NCBI GenBank assembly: GCA_010909165.1
Contig: MU008165.1
Coordinates: 1,240,001-1,304,000, forward strand
Source: Anthoceros angustus
Lineage: Eukaryota > Streptophyta > Anthocerotopsida > Anthocerotales > Anthocerotaceae
Reading direction: 5' to 3'
Length of the DNA stretch: 64,000 nucleotides
The notes beneath the pieces were generated by a model. It did no database searches. It saw only the letters and a list, made by a program, of their open reading frames with translations, and had not been told where the DNA came from. Both the position numbers and the translations under genes were made by a program. This document shows, one piece after another, positions 34,605 to 45,583 of the stretch (positions are counted from its first letter, which is position 1; each line of letters opens with the position of its first letter).

Positions 34605-36313
34605 CCGAGTCCTGAGCTGGTGCACCGGCACAAGACTGGAAGCTTACAGTCATCGACTGAACAGGTAGTACCAAGTACCAAACCCTGCCTTTGCTGTGCA
34701 GGCTGCAGAGGTTGAAACGCACTGCCTTGGCGGACCGGGACGCTTTCCTCGAATCCCCGTTTGCAGGAATTGATTTTGAGTCGGGTTTAGGTCACACCCT
34801 ATTCGATGCTGAAGGATGCTTCTGGATCCATGGGTATGGCATGGGACACTCATTTACTTGTTGTCCTCTCTTCTACCTGCAGAGCAAGCTTCAAATGTGA
34901 CTGGCAGTACATACATATCTCAGGGCTAGTAAATGTGACTATGGTGAAGTACCATCGCAGCCGTGGTTGAACACATGGCTCCATCAATGTCAAGACATAC
35001 AGCATCTCCGGCAGGGACAGCTTGTATGCCTCCATGGGGGTTCAGTTCAGAACGAAAGATCTCCGGGGCCCAGGAAGGCCTCCCGACTTCGTGTCAGACA
35101 TGTATTTATTATTGGTATAATACAAATTAAAATGAAGGTAATGGGATAACGTACATAACTCTACATGGTGAGTGCAGCGTTGCCATTTGTTCACCATGCG
35201 GAATCAACCCTTGAGATCCATGTGCATTCGTCTTTCTGATGCGAGCAGTTGATGCAACAAACGATGTCTAATATGATGCGGTATGGCAGACGTTTGGAAG
35301 AACTTGGGTGCTCCAGTCCAGTATCTGAATCCTGTGGGGCGGTAGGGTTTTGGGCTGCCCAGCTGACGTACGCACTTTAGACATTCCAGGATGTGCGGAT
35401 TTGACAGCACTGATGAGCAGTGTCCTAATGCTGGATACATATGTACGTACACAAAGCAACCAAAGCCCTCCTCGCTGCACAGGTATGTATGTACAACTAG
35501 GTTTGCGGGCCCATCCTGACTTCCACAGCAACTGAACGCCTGGACATTTCCGAGAGAGTGTGAGTACACCCCCATCTTCCCTAAGCTTGATGTTGAGAAT
35601 GCTCTGGTGGACCTTGAGGTTTGGGCGTATGACAATCTTATGCTCTAACGTACGCACCATGAAAAGTAGCACATGTCCGTCTTCACTGTGCTGGTGTGTG
35701 TGGAGAAAGTATTGAATATGTCGGACTCGGGTCTTCTTCATGTGCATCTGTCCGGCCCAGTGCTCGTGGCTCTGTTCTATTGCGGCTACTGCCAGAAGTT
35801 TGCTTTTCAACACTACTGCTATGCAGCATAGCTCTCCAACTCACGGTGTCCTCTAGGGCCCTGCTTCCACACAGCTCTAGCCCACTGTTCCTGGCCCTTG
35901 AAACATACCTCCAGCCTCTCACCCAATTTCACCTTCAGTGTCGTAGGTTTGCGTCACCCAGGACAGGAATCAGGCCCTACTCTCACAACATCTCCTGCAG
36001 GTCAGCCCAAGTCTCCTTCCTACAGGGAAGAAGATTCACCATGTCACTCTACCCACAGAAGCCGCATACAGGCCGTATGTATGCACAGGCATGACGACGG
36101 AACCTGTACGATCCCTGCAGGCTGCAAATACTGAAAGTCCAAAATGCAGCCTGTACAGCCTGCCAATCCAAGTGTTCGGACCCTCCACCACGTCGGACTC
36201 CAAATCATGGGAAGCATGCCAAAACCACCTGCCGGCGTGTGCCGCAGGCGGGAAGGGGAGGTGCAGGAAATACGCCCGCAGCAAGAACCATATATAACGC
36301 GACACCCAGGCTC
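34605..36313. repeat. 1.7-kb duplicated unit, copy 2
   Basis: Second copy of the unit beginning at 32899, directly upstream of FRO copy 1. Differences from copy 1 are almost only one- to three-base length changes in G, C or GA runs (for example near 33337/35040 and 33850/35556). Fragments of this unit reappear inside the FRO copies at about 38020-38165, 38690-38725 and 39210-39530. Confidence 0.85.
36291..36297 (+). promoter_or_regulatory. TATA box, FRO copy 1
   Basis: TATATAA lies 354 bp before the FRO ATG at 36651, in a conserved block (CCATATATAACGCGACAC). The same block occurs at 34582-34588 and 39504-39510, so the putative core promoter is triplicated. The tandem-duplication junction CCGAGTCCT falls about 20 bp downstream, near the expected transcription start. 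Confidence 0.55.
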
Positions 36314-36650
36314 CCGAGTCCTCTGGGCTGGACTGAATCTGGACACGAACTCCATGCCCCCCGCGCTGTCGCTTTTCCGCCCACCCCACTTCACCACCAG
36401 CGTTTGTGCCACATCCGCCACCACCCGGACCACAAATCTGCACTGCTTATCTCGATCGCCCCTCCCGGTTTGGGAGACCTTCATTTCTCCTCTCCACCCA
36501 GCACCTGAGCTGCCCAGAGAGCGCTCAGGCTGGCGGCCTGGTCACCAATTTCGTCCCTTCTTTGAGCCCGATTTGCATCGGGCCATGCCCCGCCTGGCAA
36601 CCGCGCCAGCGCCCTCCTGGTAGAGTTGGGCGGTTCGGGCTCGGAGCGGA

Positions 36651-39217
36651 ATGGCCCAGAACGGAGACCACCAGACTCTGCTGCCCAAGAGCAGCGCCAA
36701 ATTGGCGCAGCAGGAGGGGTGTTCCGTGTGGAGTTTTGCGCAATGGGCGCTGCTGGTTTTGATGTGGGCGACTGGGGCGTTCTATGCCGTGGCCCTGCTC
36801 ACACTGCCCACGAAAGGTGGGAGAGACATGTTGACGGAGTACTTGCTGGTGGCAGGGGAGCCAAATCTACGGGAGGCTGGTGAGGAAAATTCTTGGTGTT
36901 GGAGGGGCAAGGGAAGGAGAAATGGTGCGTGGCTGATGGTCTGATCGGAAACTGCAGGGGCTGTTGCTGTTTTGTACTCGGTGCCTCTCCTGCTCATCGC
37001 TGTGTTGGCGGTTTTGTACCTCGCCGTCTCGCCCAAGACGAGCTCCAGGTTGGTTCCGGGAAGTGGGTTTGGTTCTGAGAGAAGGAAGTGAGGCAAGGCT
37101 GCACGAGTGTTTGAGACCAGGGAAGTGTTGGTGATGCAGAGGCGGCAAGGCTCATGCTTCGGTGCCGAGTTTGTGGGCTCATCCTGTCATCGTGGATGGC
37201 CCTCTTGGTGTGGTGTCTGCTGCGGAGCTTATCGTTGTTGTGCTCTTCCTGGGCTACATCACCTGGGCACTGGCCAACTACTGGATCACGGATTTCCACA
37301 AGGCGGAGACTGAGAAGCTGCATTCGTTTGAGAATGTGTGAGTAGTAAGCATCCGCTCGTGTCCTTTCCTGTCCCTGGATCCGTGTCTTATGAGGTGATC
37401 TGCTGTTTGTAACAGGCCACAGAGGAAATTGAAGTACGTGGGAATTCGTTCCGGATTCATCGGCCTGGTGGTCATGAGCTTCCTCTTTATCCCAGTGGCT
37501 CGTGGCTCTGTCTTGTTGCGCCTGCTGGACATCCCTTCGAGCATGCCGTCAAGTATCATGTGTGGATAGGCCACTTCATGATGGGGATCTTCACCTTTCA
37601 CGGACTGTCGTTCCTGGTTTTGTGGATATGGCAAGGCAAGCTTGTTGAAGAGGTGGGTGCTGTCAGATGATGTTGGATGCTTTCCTGGCAAAGGTTTAGT
37701 ACCACCTTGCCTGCCCGCCAACTAACACTGAGTTCGACATTCCTCTAGGTTTTCAAGTGGCAACAATTTGATATCGCCAACTTACCAGGAATCATCGCAT
37801 ACATTGCTGGGTTGGCCATGTGGGCTACTTCTCTCGGTCTGGTTCGGCAGTCCAACTTCGAGCTGTTTTTCTACACGCACCAACTCTACGTTGTGTTCGT
37901 CACCTTCTTGGCGCTTCATGTGGGAGATGCCATATTTTCAGTTGCACTGGGTGCGCTCCTCTTGTTTGCCCTGGACCGGTTCCTCAGGTTCTGCCAGTCA
38001 AGAAGAGATGTTGGGTTGCTGCTACTGCCAGAAGTTTGCTTTTCAACACTACTGCTATGCAGCATAGCTCTCCAACTCACGGTGTCCTCTAGGGCCCTGC
38101 TTCCACACAGCTCTAGCCCACTGTTCCTGGCCCTTGAAACATACCTCCAGCCTCTCACCAATTTCACCTTCAGTGTATCTTCAAGTCCTTACGACGGGGA
38201 CAAACACATATCCTTTCTGATCAAGCCTTTGGGAACGTGGACTCAAAAGCTCAAAGACAGCATCTCGGCGAGTGTAGACCCCGCTGTCACTAATGGATCC
38301 AGCCATTGCCCATTCAAGCTGCGAGCTTCAGTCGAGGGACCTTATGGACACGAATCCAGTTACTACTTGAAGTAAGAAACTTCTTCTGTGCACATCTCTG
38401 CGTTATCTTCAATCATACTGGTGACTTGCTGACTGATACTCCTGTGGCTCTCTCTAAAGGTATGATTCGCTTGTTCTCGTTGCTGGTGGCATCGGAGTGT
38501 CACCCTTCATCGCCATTCTCCGCGATCTTCTGCACCGATATCAGAAGGATGATACGGAACTTCCTGTGGATGTTACCCTTATTTGGGCTGTCAAGAAGTC
38601 TGATGAGCTGCATGTTCTGGATCTTCTATCTCCTGCTTCCATATGTCCTGGTTTTGAATCCCTTGTCACCATAAACGTCCAAGTCTTCGTCACCCAGGAC
38701 AGGAATCAGGCCCTACTCTCACAACATCTCCTGGCTCCAATGGCACCCTTCAGTGTATCTTCAAGTCCTTACGACGGGGACAAACACATATCCTTTCTGA
38801 TCAAGCCTTTGGGAACGTGGACTCAAAAGCTCAAAGACAGCATCTCGGCGAGTGTAGACCCCTGTCACTAATGGATCCAGCCATTGCCCATTCAAGCTGC
38901 GAGCTTCAGTCGAGGGACCTTATGGACACGAATCCAGTTACTACTTGAAGTAAGAAACTTCTTCTGTGCACATCTCTGCGTTATCTTCAATCATACTGGT
39001 GACTTGCTGACTGATACTCCTGTGGCTCTCTCTAAAGGTATGATTCGCTTGTTCTCGTTGCTGGTGGCATCGGAGTGTCACCCTTCATCGCCATTCTCCG
39101 CGATCTTCTGCACCGATATCAGAAGGATGATACGGAACTTCCTGTGGATGTTACCCTTATTTGGGCTGTCAAGAAGTCTGATGAGCTGCATGTTCTGGAT
39201 CTTCTATCTCCTGCAGG
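36651..39217 (+). pseudogene. Ferric reduction oxidase, copy 1, scrambled 3' half
   Basis: Has the apparent native start (ATG 36651, MAQNGDHQTLL) and first exons. These include a membrane helix before VALLTLPTKGG; AVAVLYSVPLLL; WALANYWITDFHKAE; the ferric-reductase helices with candidate haem His residues ([30 protein letters not shown]). At about 38020 the coding sequence jumps into the 1.7-kb unit, returns to FRO at about 38170 ([17 protein letters not shown]), passes the NADPH-site exon GGIGVSPFIAILRDL, jumps again at about 38690, repeats the FAD/NADPH exons (38750-39205) and leaves FRO at about 39210. The C-terminal third is absent. A missing base at about 37535 shifts the frame before EHAVKYHVW. 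It cannot encode a normal FRO as read. Confidence 0.8.
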
Positions 39218-39503
39218 TCAGCCCAAGTCTCCTTCCTACAGGAAGAAGATTCACCATGTCACTCTACCCACAGAAGCCGCATACAGGCCGTATGTATGCA
39301 CAGGCATGACGACGGAACCTGTACGATCCCTGCAGGCTGCAAATACTGAAAGTCCAAAATGCAGCCTGTACAGCCTGCCAATCCAAGTGTTCGGACCCTC
39401 CACCACGTCGGACTCCAAATCATGGGAAGCATGCCAAAACCACCTGCCGGCGTGTGCCGCAGGCGGGAAGGAGGTGCAGGAAATACGCCCGCAGCAAGAA
39501 CCA

Positions 39504-39510
39504 TATATAA
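39504..39510 (+). promoter_or_regulatory. TATA box, FRO copy 2
   Basis: Third copy of the TATATAA block, here 284 bp upstream of the point (about 39794) where the FRO 5' UTR is interrupted by FRO-internal sequence. Identical surroundings to 36291-36297. Confidence 0.5.
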
Positions 39511-39793
39511 CGCGACACCCAGGCTCCTGAGTCCTCTGGGCTGGACTGAATCTGGACACGAACTCCATGCCCCCCGCTGTCGCTTTTCCGCCCACCCCCA
39601 CTTCACCACCAGCGTTTGTGCCACATCCGCCACCACCCGGACCACAAATCTGCACTGCTTATCTCGATCGCCCCTCCCGGTTTGGGAGACCTTCATTTCT
39701 CCTCTCCACCCAGCACCTGAGCTGCCCAGAGAGCGCTCAGGCTGGCGGCCTGGTCACCAATTTCGTCCCTTCTTTGAGCCCGATTTGCATCAT

Positions 39794-42764
39794 TTTGAAG
39801 GCATCTCCTATGCATGGCACAAAGCTCTGTTGCTGTTTTGTACCTCGCCGTCTCGCCCAAGACGAGCTGTCGTGGTGAGGACTACGAGAAGCTGGCAGGA
39901 GAGAGAGGATGGAGCGCACCAGAACGGAGACCACCAGACTCTGCTGCCCAAGAGCAGCGCCAAATTGGCGCAGCAGGAGGGGTGTTCCGTGTGGAGTTTT
40001 GCGCAATGGGCGCTGCTGGTTTTGATGTGGGCGACTGGGGCGTTCTATGCCGTGGCCCTGCTCACACTGCCCACGAAAGGTGGGAGAGACATGTTGACGG
40101 AGTACTTGCTGGTGGCAGGGGGGAGCCAAATCTACGGGAGGGCTGGTGAGGAAAATTCTTGGTGTTGGAGGGGCAAGGGAAGGAGAAATGGTGCGTGGCT
40201 GATGGTCTGATCGGAAACTGCAGGGGCTGTTGCTGTTTTGTACTCGGTGCCTCTCCTGCTCATCGCTGTGTTGGCGGTTTTGTACCTCGCCGTCTCGCCC
40301 AAGACGAGCTCCAGGTTGGTTCCGGGAAGTGGGTTTGGTTCTGAGAGAAGGAAGTGAGGCAAGGCTGCACGAGTGTTTGAGACCAGGGAAGTGTTGGTGA
40401 TGCAGAGGCGGCAAGGCTCATGCTTCGGTGCCGAGTTTGTGGGCTCATCCTGTCATCGTGGATGGCCCTCTTGGTGTGGTGTCTGCTGCGGAGCTTATCG
40501 TTGTTGTGCTCTTCCTGGGCTACATCACCTGGGCACTGGCCAACTACTGGATCACGGATTTCCACAAGGCGGAGACTGAGAAGCTGCATTCGTTTGAGAA
40601 TGTGTGAGTAGTAAGCATCCGCTCGTGTCCTTTCCTGTCCCTGGATCCGTGTCTTATGAGGTGATCTGCTGTTTGTAACAGGCCACAGAGGAAATTGAAG
40701 TACGTGGGAATTCGTTCCGGATTCATCGGCCTGGTGGTCATGAGCTTCCTCTTTATCCCAGTGGCTCGTGGCTCTGTCTTGTTGCGCCTGCTGGACATCC
40801 CTTCGAGCATGCCGTCAAGTATCATGTGTGGATAGGCCACTTCATGATGGGGATCTTCACCTTTCACGGACTGTCGTTCCTGGTTTTGTGGATATGGCAA
40901 GGCAAGCTTGTTGAAGAGGTGGGTGCTGTCAGATGATGTTGGATGCTTTCCTGGCAAAGGTTTAGTACCACCTTGCCTGCCCGCCAACTAACACTGAGTT
41001 CGACATTCCTCTAGGTTTTCAAGTGGCAACAATTTGATATCGCCAACTTACCAGGAATCATCGCATACATTGCTGGGTTGGCCATGTGGGCTACTTCTCT
41101 CGGTCTGGTTCGGCAGTCCAACTTCGAGCTGTTTTTCTACACGCACCAACTCTACGTTGTGTTCGTCACCTTCTTGGCGCTTCATGTGGGAGATGCCATA
41201 TTTTCAGTTGCACTGGGTGCGCTCCTCTTGTTTGCCCTGGACCGGTTCCTCAGGTTCTGCCAGTCAAGAAGAGATGTTGGGTTGCTGTCAGCTCAGATAT
41301 TGCCTTGTGGCACACTGGAATTGGTGCTAGCAAAGCCTCCAAGTAAGAACCAACCTGTTTGCATCATTTTGAAGGCATCTCCTATGCATGGCACAAAGCT
41401 CTGGATAGCCTTACAGTCCTCTCTTTTGTGCAGAGCTGGCTTACAACTCTCTGAGTTTCCTCTTTCTGCAAATACCTTCCATCTCCTGGCTCCAATGGCA
41501 CCCCTTCAGTGTATCTTCAAGTCCTTACGACGGGGACAAACACATATCCTTTCTGATCAAGCCTTTGGGAACGTGGACTCAAAAGCTCAAAGACAGCATC
41601 TCGGCGAGTGTAGACCCCGCTGTCACTAATGGATCCAGCCATTGCCCATTCAAGCTGCGAGCTTCAGTCGAGGGACCTTATGGACACGAATCCAGTTACT
41701 ACTTGAAGTAAGAAACTTCTTCTGTGCACATCTCTGCGTTATCTTCAATCATACTGGTGACTTGCTGACTGATACTCCTGTGGCTCTCTCTAAAGGTATG
41801 ATTCGCTTGTTCTCGTTGCTGGTGGCATCGGAGTGTCACCCTTCATCGCCATTCTCCGCGATCTTCTGCACCGATATCAGAAGGATGATACGGAACTTCC
41901 TGTGGATGTTACCCTTATTTGGGCTGTCAAGAAGTCTGATGAGCTGCATGTTCTGGATCTTCTATCTCCTGCTTCCATATGTCCTGGTTTTGAATCCCTT
42001 GTCACCATAAACGTCCAAGTCTTCGTCACCCAGGAAGCAGGACCTGACCTTGAGTCCCGTGCGGGGGAAGCCCCAGCCAAGACCCCAGTCTCCGCATTTC
42101 TAGATCCCAGTGGAGCAGAGAAACCACTCTCAGGTCTGGCTGCGACTGGCAGCAATTTTTGGGCAGGTGTTCTCATCCTGTCATCCGTCCTTGGCTATCT
42201 GGTTGTCGCCGGGCTTGCCAATGTGTACTATCTGATTCCTGTAGACCACGCCACGTATTCCATAGTTCCATGGTGGGTGAGGGGATTGATCGTATTGATC
42301 AGCATAGTGCTGGGTGTAGTCTTGTTTGGAGGCTCTGCGATCGCGCTCTGGAACCACTCGCTAGGATGGGGCAAGACGAGCTGTCGTGGTGAGGACTACG
42401 AGAAGCTGGCAGGAGAGAGAGAGGATGGAGCGCACCAGAACGGTGAACGGTCCGTTGATAACAATGTAAGGTTGATCCAGCCCGCAAACGTTCACTATGG
42501 GGCGAGACCTAACCTCGAAGGTACGGTGCCACTTCTTTCCAGCTCTAATTTCTTCCCTGCTTGCCTTGAAGGAAGAAACTTGACATCCGTATGCCAAATG
42601 CAGAACTTTTCGAAGGCCTTGCAAAGCGCTTGGCAGGCTCAAGTATTGGAGTCTTGGTCTGCGGTCCAGTTGGAATGCAAAGCTCTGTTGCTGCGGAATG
42701 TAGACAGCACAACATTGCTGGTAGGGTCGCATTCAACTACCATTCTGTCAGCTTCGACCTCTGA
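39794..42764 (+). pseudogene. Ferric reduction oxidase, copy 2, displaced 5' end
   Basis: Complete through the C-terminus but not at the start. Around 39794-39930 the 5' UTR and ATG region are replaced by four or five short pieces of the same gene (from about 41360, 42680, 40226, 40283 and 42370), so the native ATG is lost and DHQTLLPKS is fused to GAHQNG. Downstream exons match copy 1 and continue where it breaks: [19 protein letters not shown], the FAD motif [18 protein letters not shown] motif AGGIGVSPF, a second membrane block (FWAGVLILSSVLGYLVVAGL and after), and a last exon with VLVCGPVGMQSSVAAECR to TGA 42764. FROs are membrane flavocytochromes that reduce Fe(III) or Cu(II) chelates with NADPH. 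The same -1 shift as copy 1 occurs at about 40800. Confidence 0.8.
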
Positions 42765-42964
42765 AGATGTACCATTAGATCCCGATATCAACAACACTTA
42801 TTGTAAAGGCTACCATATAGGTGTACACGATGACAACAACCAGGAGAGTGAGTACGTCACTAACAAAATTGATGTAGGCAGCCTGTACGTACAAAATTCT
42901 CACGGCTAGTGAGATGATTGAAGCGCTGAACATGCCCATTGCAAATATGCCACGTCGATACTCA

Positions 42965-45157
42965 TCAGTAGTCGTCATCGACGTCGTCATCGTCGTCTTG
43001 GTCGAAAATGGCATACTCTTCTACATCCTCACCCCCCACCGTTCCCTGCTGCGCATCACCCTTCCCTGAGAACTCCTCTAAGAGGGACTGAAGATAGCTG
43101 TTAGACATGGATTCCATACCCATGTCTCTAAAGCCAGAAACAGGTCCTGACGCCATAGTCTCCTCCTCTTCCTCCATCTCCTCCTCCTCCTCTTCCTCCT
43201 CTTCAAAGTGGTCATCCACCTCATCAACAGCTTCGTCCTCTTCTTCGTCATTCAATTCATCCTCATCCTCATCCTCCTCATCGTTATCCTCGGTTTCTTC
43301 TAAAGGCAACGTTTCATTTCCCAAAGGTGATGCTTCATTCAACTGCACCCGAGTCTTCTGAGACGGACGGAAACCAGTCTTCACTCTCAGATCTTCATAG
43401 AAAGGATGATCGCCTAAGGTGAGATCCGGGTGAAAAGAGCTAGCATTTGGCAAATGACTTGCCACATCCCTTCTTCTTGGAGGCACGCGCAGCCGGTCAG
43501 TGCTCAGAACAGTGCCATCATCCGGGGCAGCAGGCTGAAATTTCACTCGTTGCAAGCTCTTCAGTTCAGCAGCCTCCACTGCCCTCGCCACCTCCCCTGG
43601 TACAAGACGAAGAAATCTGAGCCTCACATGAAGCCTAATTTTCTCTAGAGTCCCCCTTTTGAACCATCCTGTGGACGCACCGCAGGTGGCCCGTTCCGCA
43701 GGCTTCTTTATTTCAGCCTGGATGAAATCATCTTCAAGATCACAGAGCTTCAAAGACGAGAAGATTCATTAGCACGACACCAACAGCCAGGATAGGCAGG
43801 GCTCAACAAACGAAAAAAAAACACAGATGCTCCAAACCCACAAGAGCCAGCAACCACATGGACACCCTCCATCAAGTACCTGAAAGAAGGAAAACTTCTT
43901 TCGTGGGGCCACCTTGAACATGCACATGTCTTTCCAAGCAGGCTCGCTTTCCTTCTTGTCCCGTCGGATGTACTCATCAAGATTCGGCTTTCTCACAATC
44001 AGGGGTACCCTGTAGTCCATGATTTGGTACTTGCGGGATTCAGGATCAGACCTCGGGTCATAACCATTCCTGATCCACGTCATCCGGTAAGGTCCATACC
44101 CAAAGCAGTAAGCAGTTCTGAGAAACAGCCGTTTGACCTGGGACCCATTGAGCACTACCCCCTGCAAACCAAAGCAACAACCAAGTCTCCTGATAAACAA
44201 AAAGACTAAAGCACCACACAACCAAGCAAGCACCACCGAAAACACTACCTCCTCCTCTAGCCTCTCCAGCAGACGGGGTTTAGACCAAATCGGCCTCTCC
44301 CTGAAAAGCCTGCCCAGGGTCGACTGACAGAAGTGCTCGTCACTCCCCTTCTCCAGCCTCTCCTCCCAGATAATCTCCGGGGGGATCTCCTTGCTCTTGA
44401 AATCCAGACCCAAGACCTTCCCCCCGAAAACACCCTGCTGCACCAAAACAGAGGGCTCACGAGACGGCTGCTGCGCCACGGTCCTCAACCTGGTGAACTC
44501 CACCGGCCGCAGCACAACATCATCCGGCATGTCCTTCAAGGAGAACAAAGGAGGCACGATCATCATCATATCCACGTCCTGCACCCCCTCCTCCCGTCCC
44601 CTCCCCGCCTCTTCGTGCTGCCCCTGGCCGCAGCCGCGTGCACCCCGAGCACGTACTGGTAATCCGCCATTCCATCGAAGGAGTACTCATGCTCCACCAG
44701 GCCGACCACATCGGCCCGGACCCCACCCGCTCCTCCCCGCTCTCGGCTCCCCGTCCGCCCCCGATGCCGCTCTGAAACCAGCACCATTCACACGTCACAA
44801 ACCCTCCGCAACACATGCAACCAAGAGCTTCCGTTGCAAACGCACTCTTGCCCTTGCCCTTGCCCTTGCCATTGCCAGTGCCATTCCCATTCCGCTGTTG
44901 TCTTGCCTGCTGATGCGCAGGAGCAGATTGGAGGTTGCCGAGGCCTCCCCGAACGTAGGATGCGCGCAGGGATCCTCCGGCCGGAAGCGCAGCTCCAGAA
45001 AGTTGCCCTCAGACTCCCTGGCCTTGGCCAGGGCTTCGCGTCCACCCAGCGTCTCCACAGCCCGCGCCACCGAGCTCGGGTAGCCAGGGTAGTGCACCGC
45101 GAACAGCTTCTGCGCCGGCAACACGCCGCTCACGCAGCCGTCCTCCACCACGCCCAT
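42965..45157 (-). CDS. TFIIIC subunit 5 (GTF3C5/Tau95-like)
   Basis: Minus-strand gene, ATG 45157 to TGA 42965, about five exons. Exon 1 has the tau95 N-terminal signature AVHYPGYPSSVARAVETLGG, LRFRPEDPCAHPTFGE and LLLRIS. The next exon gives DGMADYQYVLGVH; a long exon (44581-44275) gives MIVPPLFSLKDMPDDVVLRP, IPPEIIWEERLEKG and RPIWSKPRLLERL. Then VKRLFLRTAYCFGYGPYR, YQIMDYRVPLIVR and APRKKFSFFQ, and a last exon with LCDLEDDFIQAEIKKPA, WFKRGTLEKIR and a long Asp/Glu-rich tail. TFIIIC recruits Pol III to tRNA genes. Oddities: the first donor appears to be GC (AG|GCAAGA), and the frame breaks in a G-rich run at about 44590-44620. Converges on FRO copy 2 with 200 bp between stops. Confidence 0.83.
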
Positions 45158-45583
45158 GGTCGACACCTTCCCGCACGCTCGGTGTAAACGCTGCTCCTTC
45201 CCCGCCTCCTGGATTCACCTCTACGCGATCCAAGTGCAGGGAGACCATTACGATTTCAGCGTCCCGTCTTCTCTTCTCTCACAGCTCCCGGTTCGATTCA
45301 TGCATCCATAACCCATCGAGCCTCGAGCCATCACGCCTCAGCCTGCCCTCCAGTCTCAATCCCCAAGCACTGAATAACAACGAAAACCGACGAGTGCAAG
45401 ATTCGACATCGTGCCGGCATCTCACAAAACTTCCACCAAACCAAATATCCAGGTCTGGTGTGTGGGGTGCTGCTGTCTTCACCGTTTGATATTTGGCGTA
45501 TCTATGAGGAACCTGAAATGGAAAGGAAAAAGCACAAGCTTGGGACCGCTGTGAGGGAGTGATGACCTTCTTTGTACAAGTAG
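45158..45583. promoter_or_regulatory. Upstream region of the TFIIIC5 gene
   Basis: Holds the 5' UTR and promoter of the minus-strand gene; no TATA box near 45180-45230 and no other gene seen. GC content falls toward the transposon-rich region that follows. Confidence 0.35.

Noticed and set aside
43107-43361. Ser-rich plus-strand ORF
   Set aside because: Antisense of the Asp/Glu-rich tail of TFIIIC5 (GAN codons read backwards as serine).
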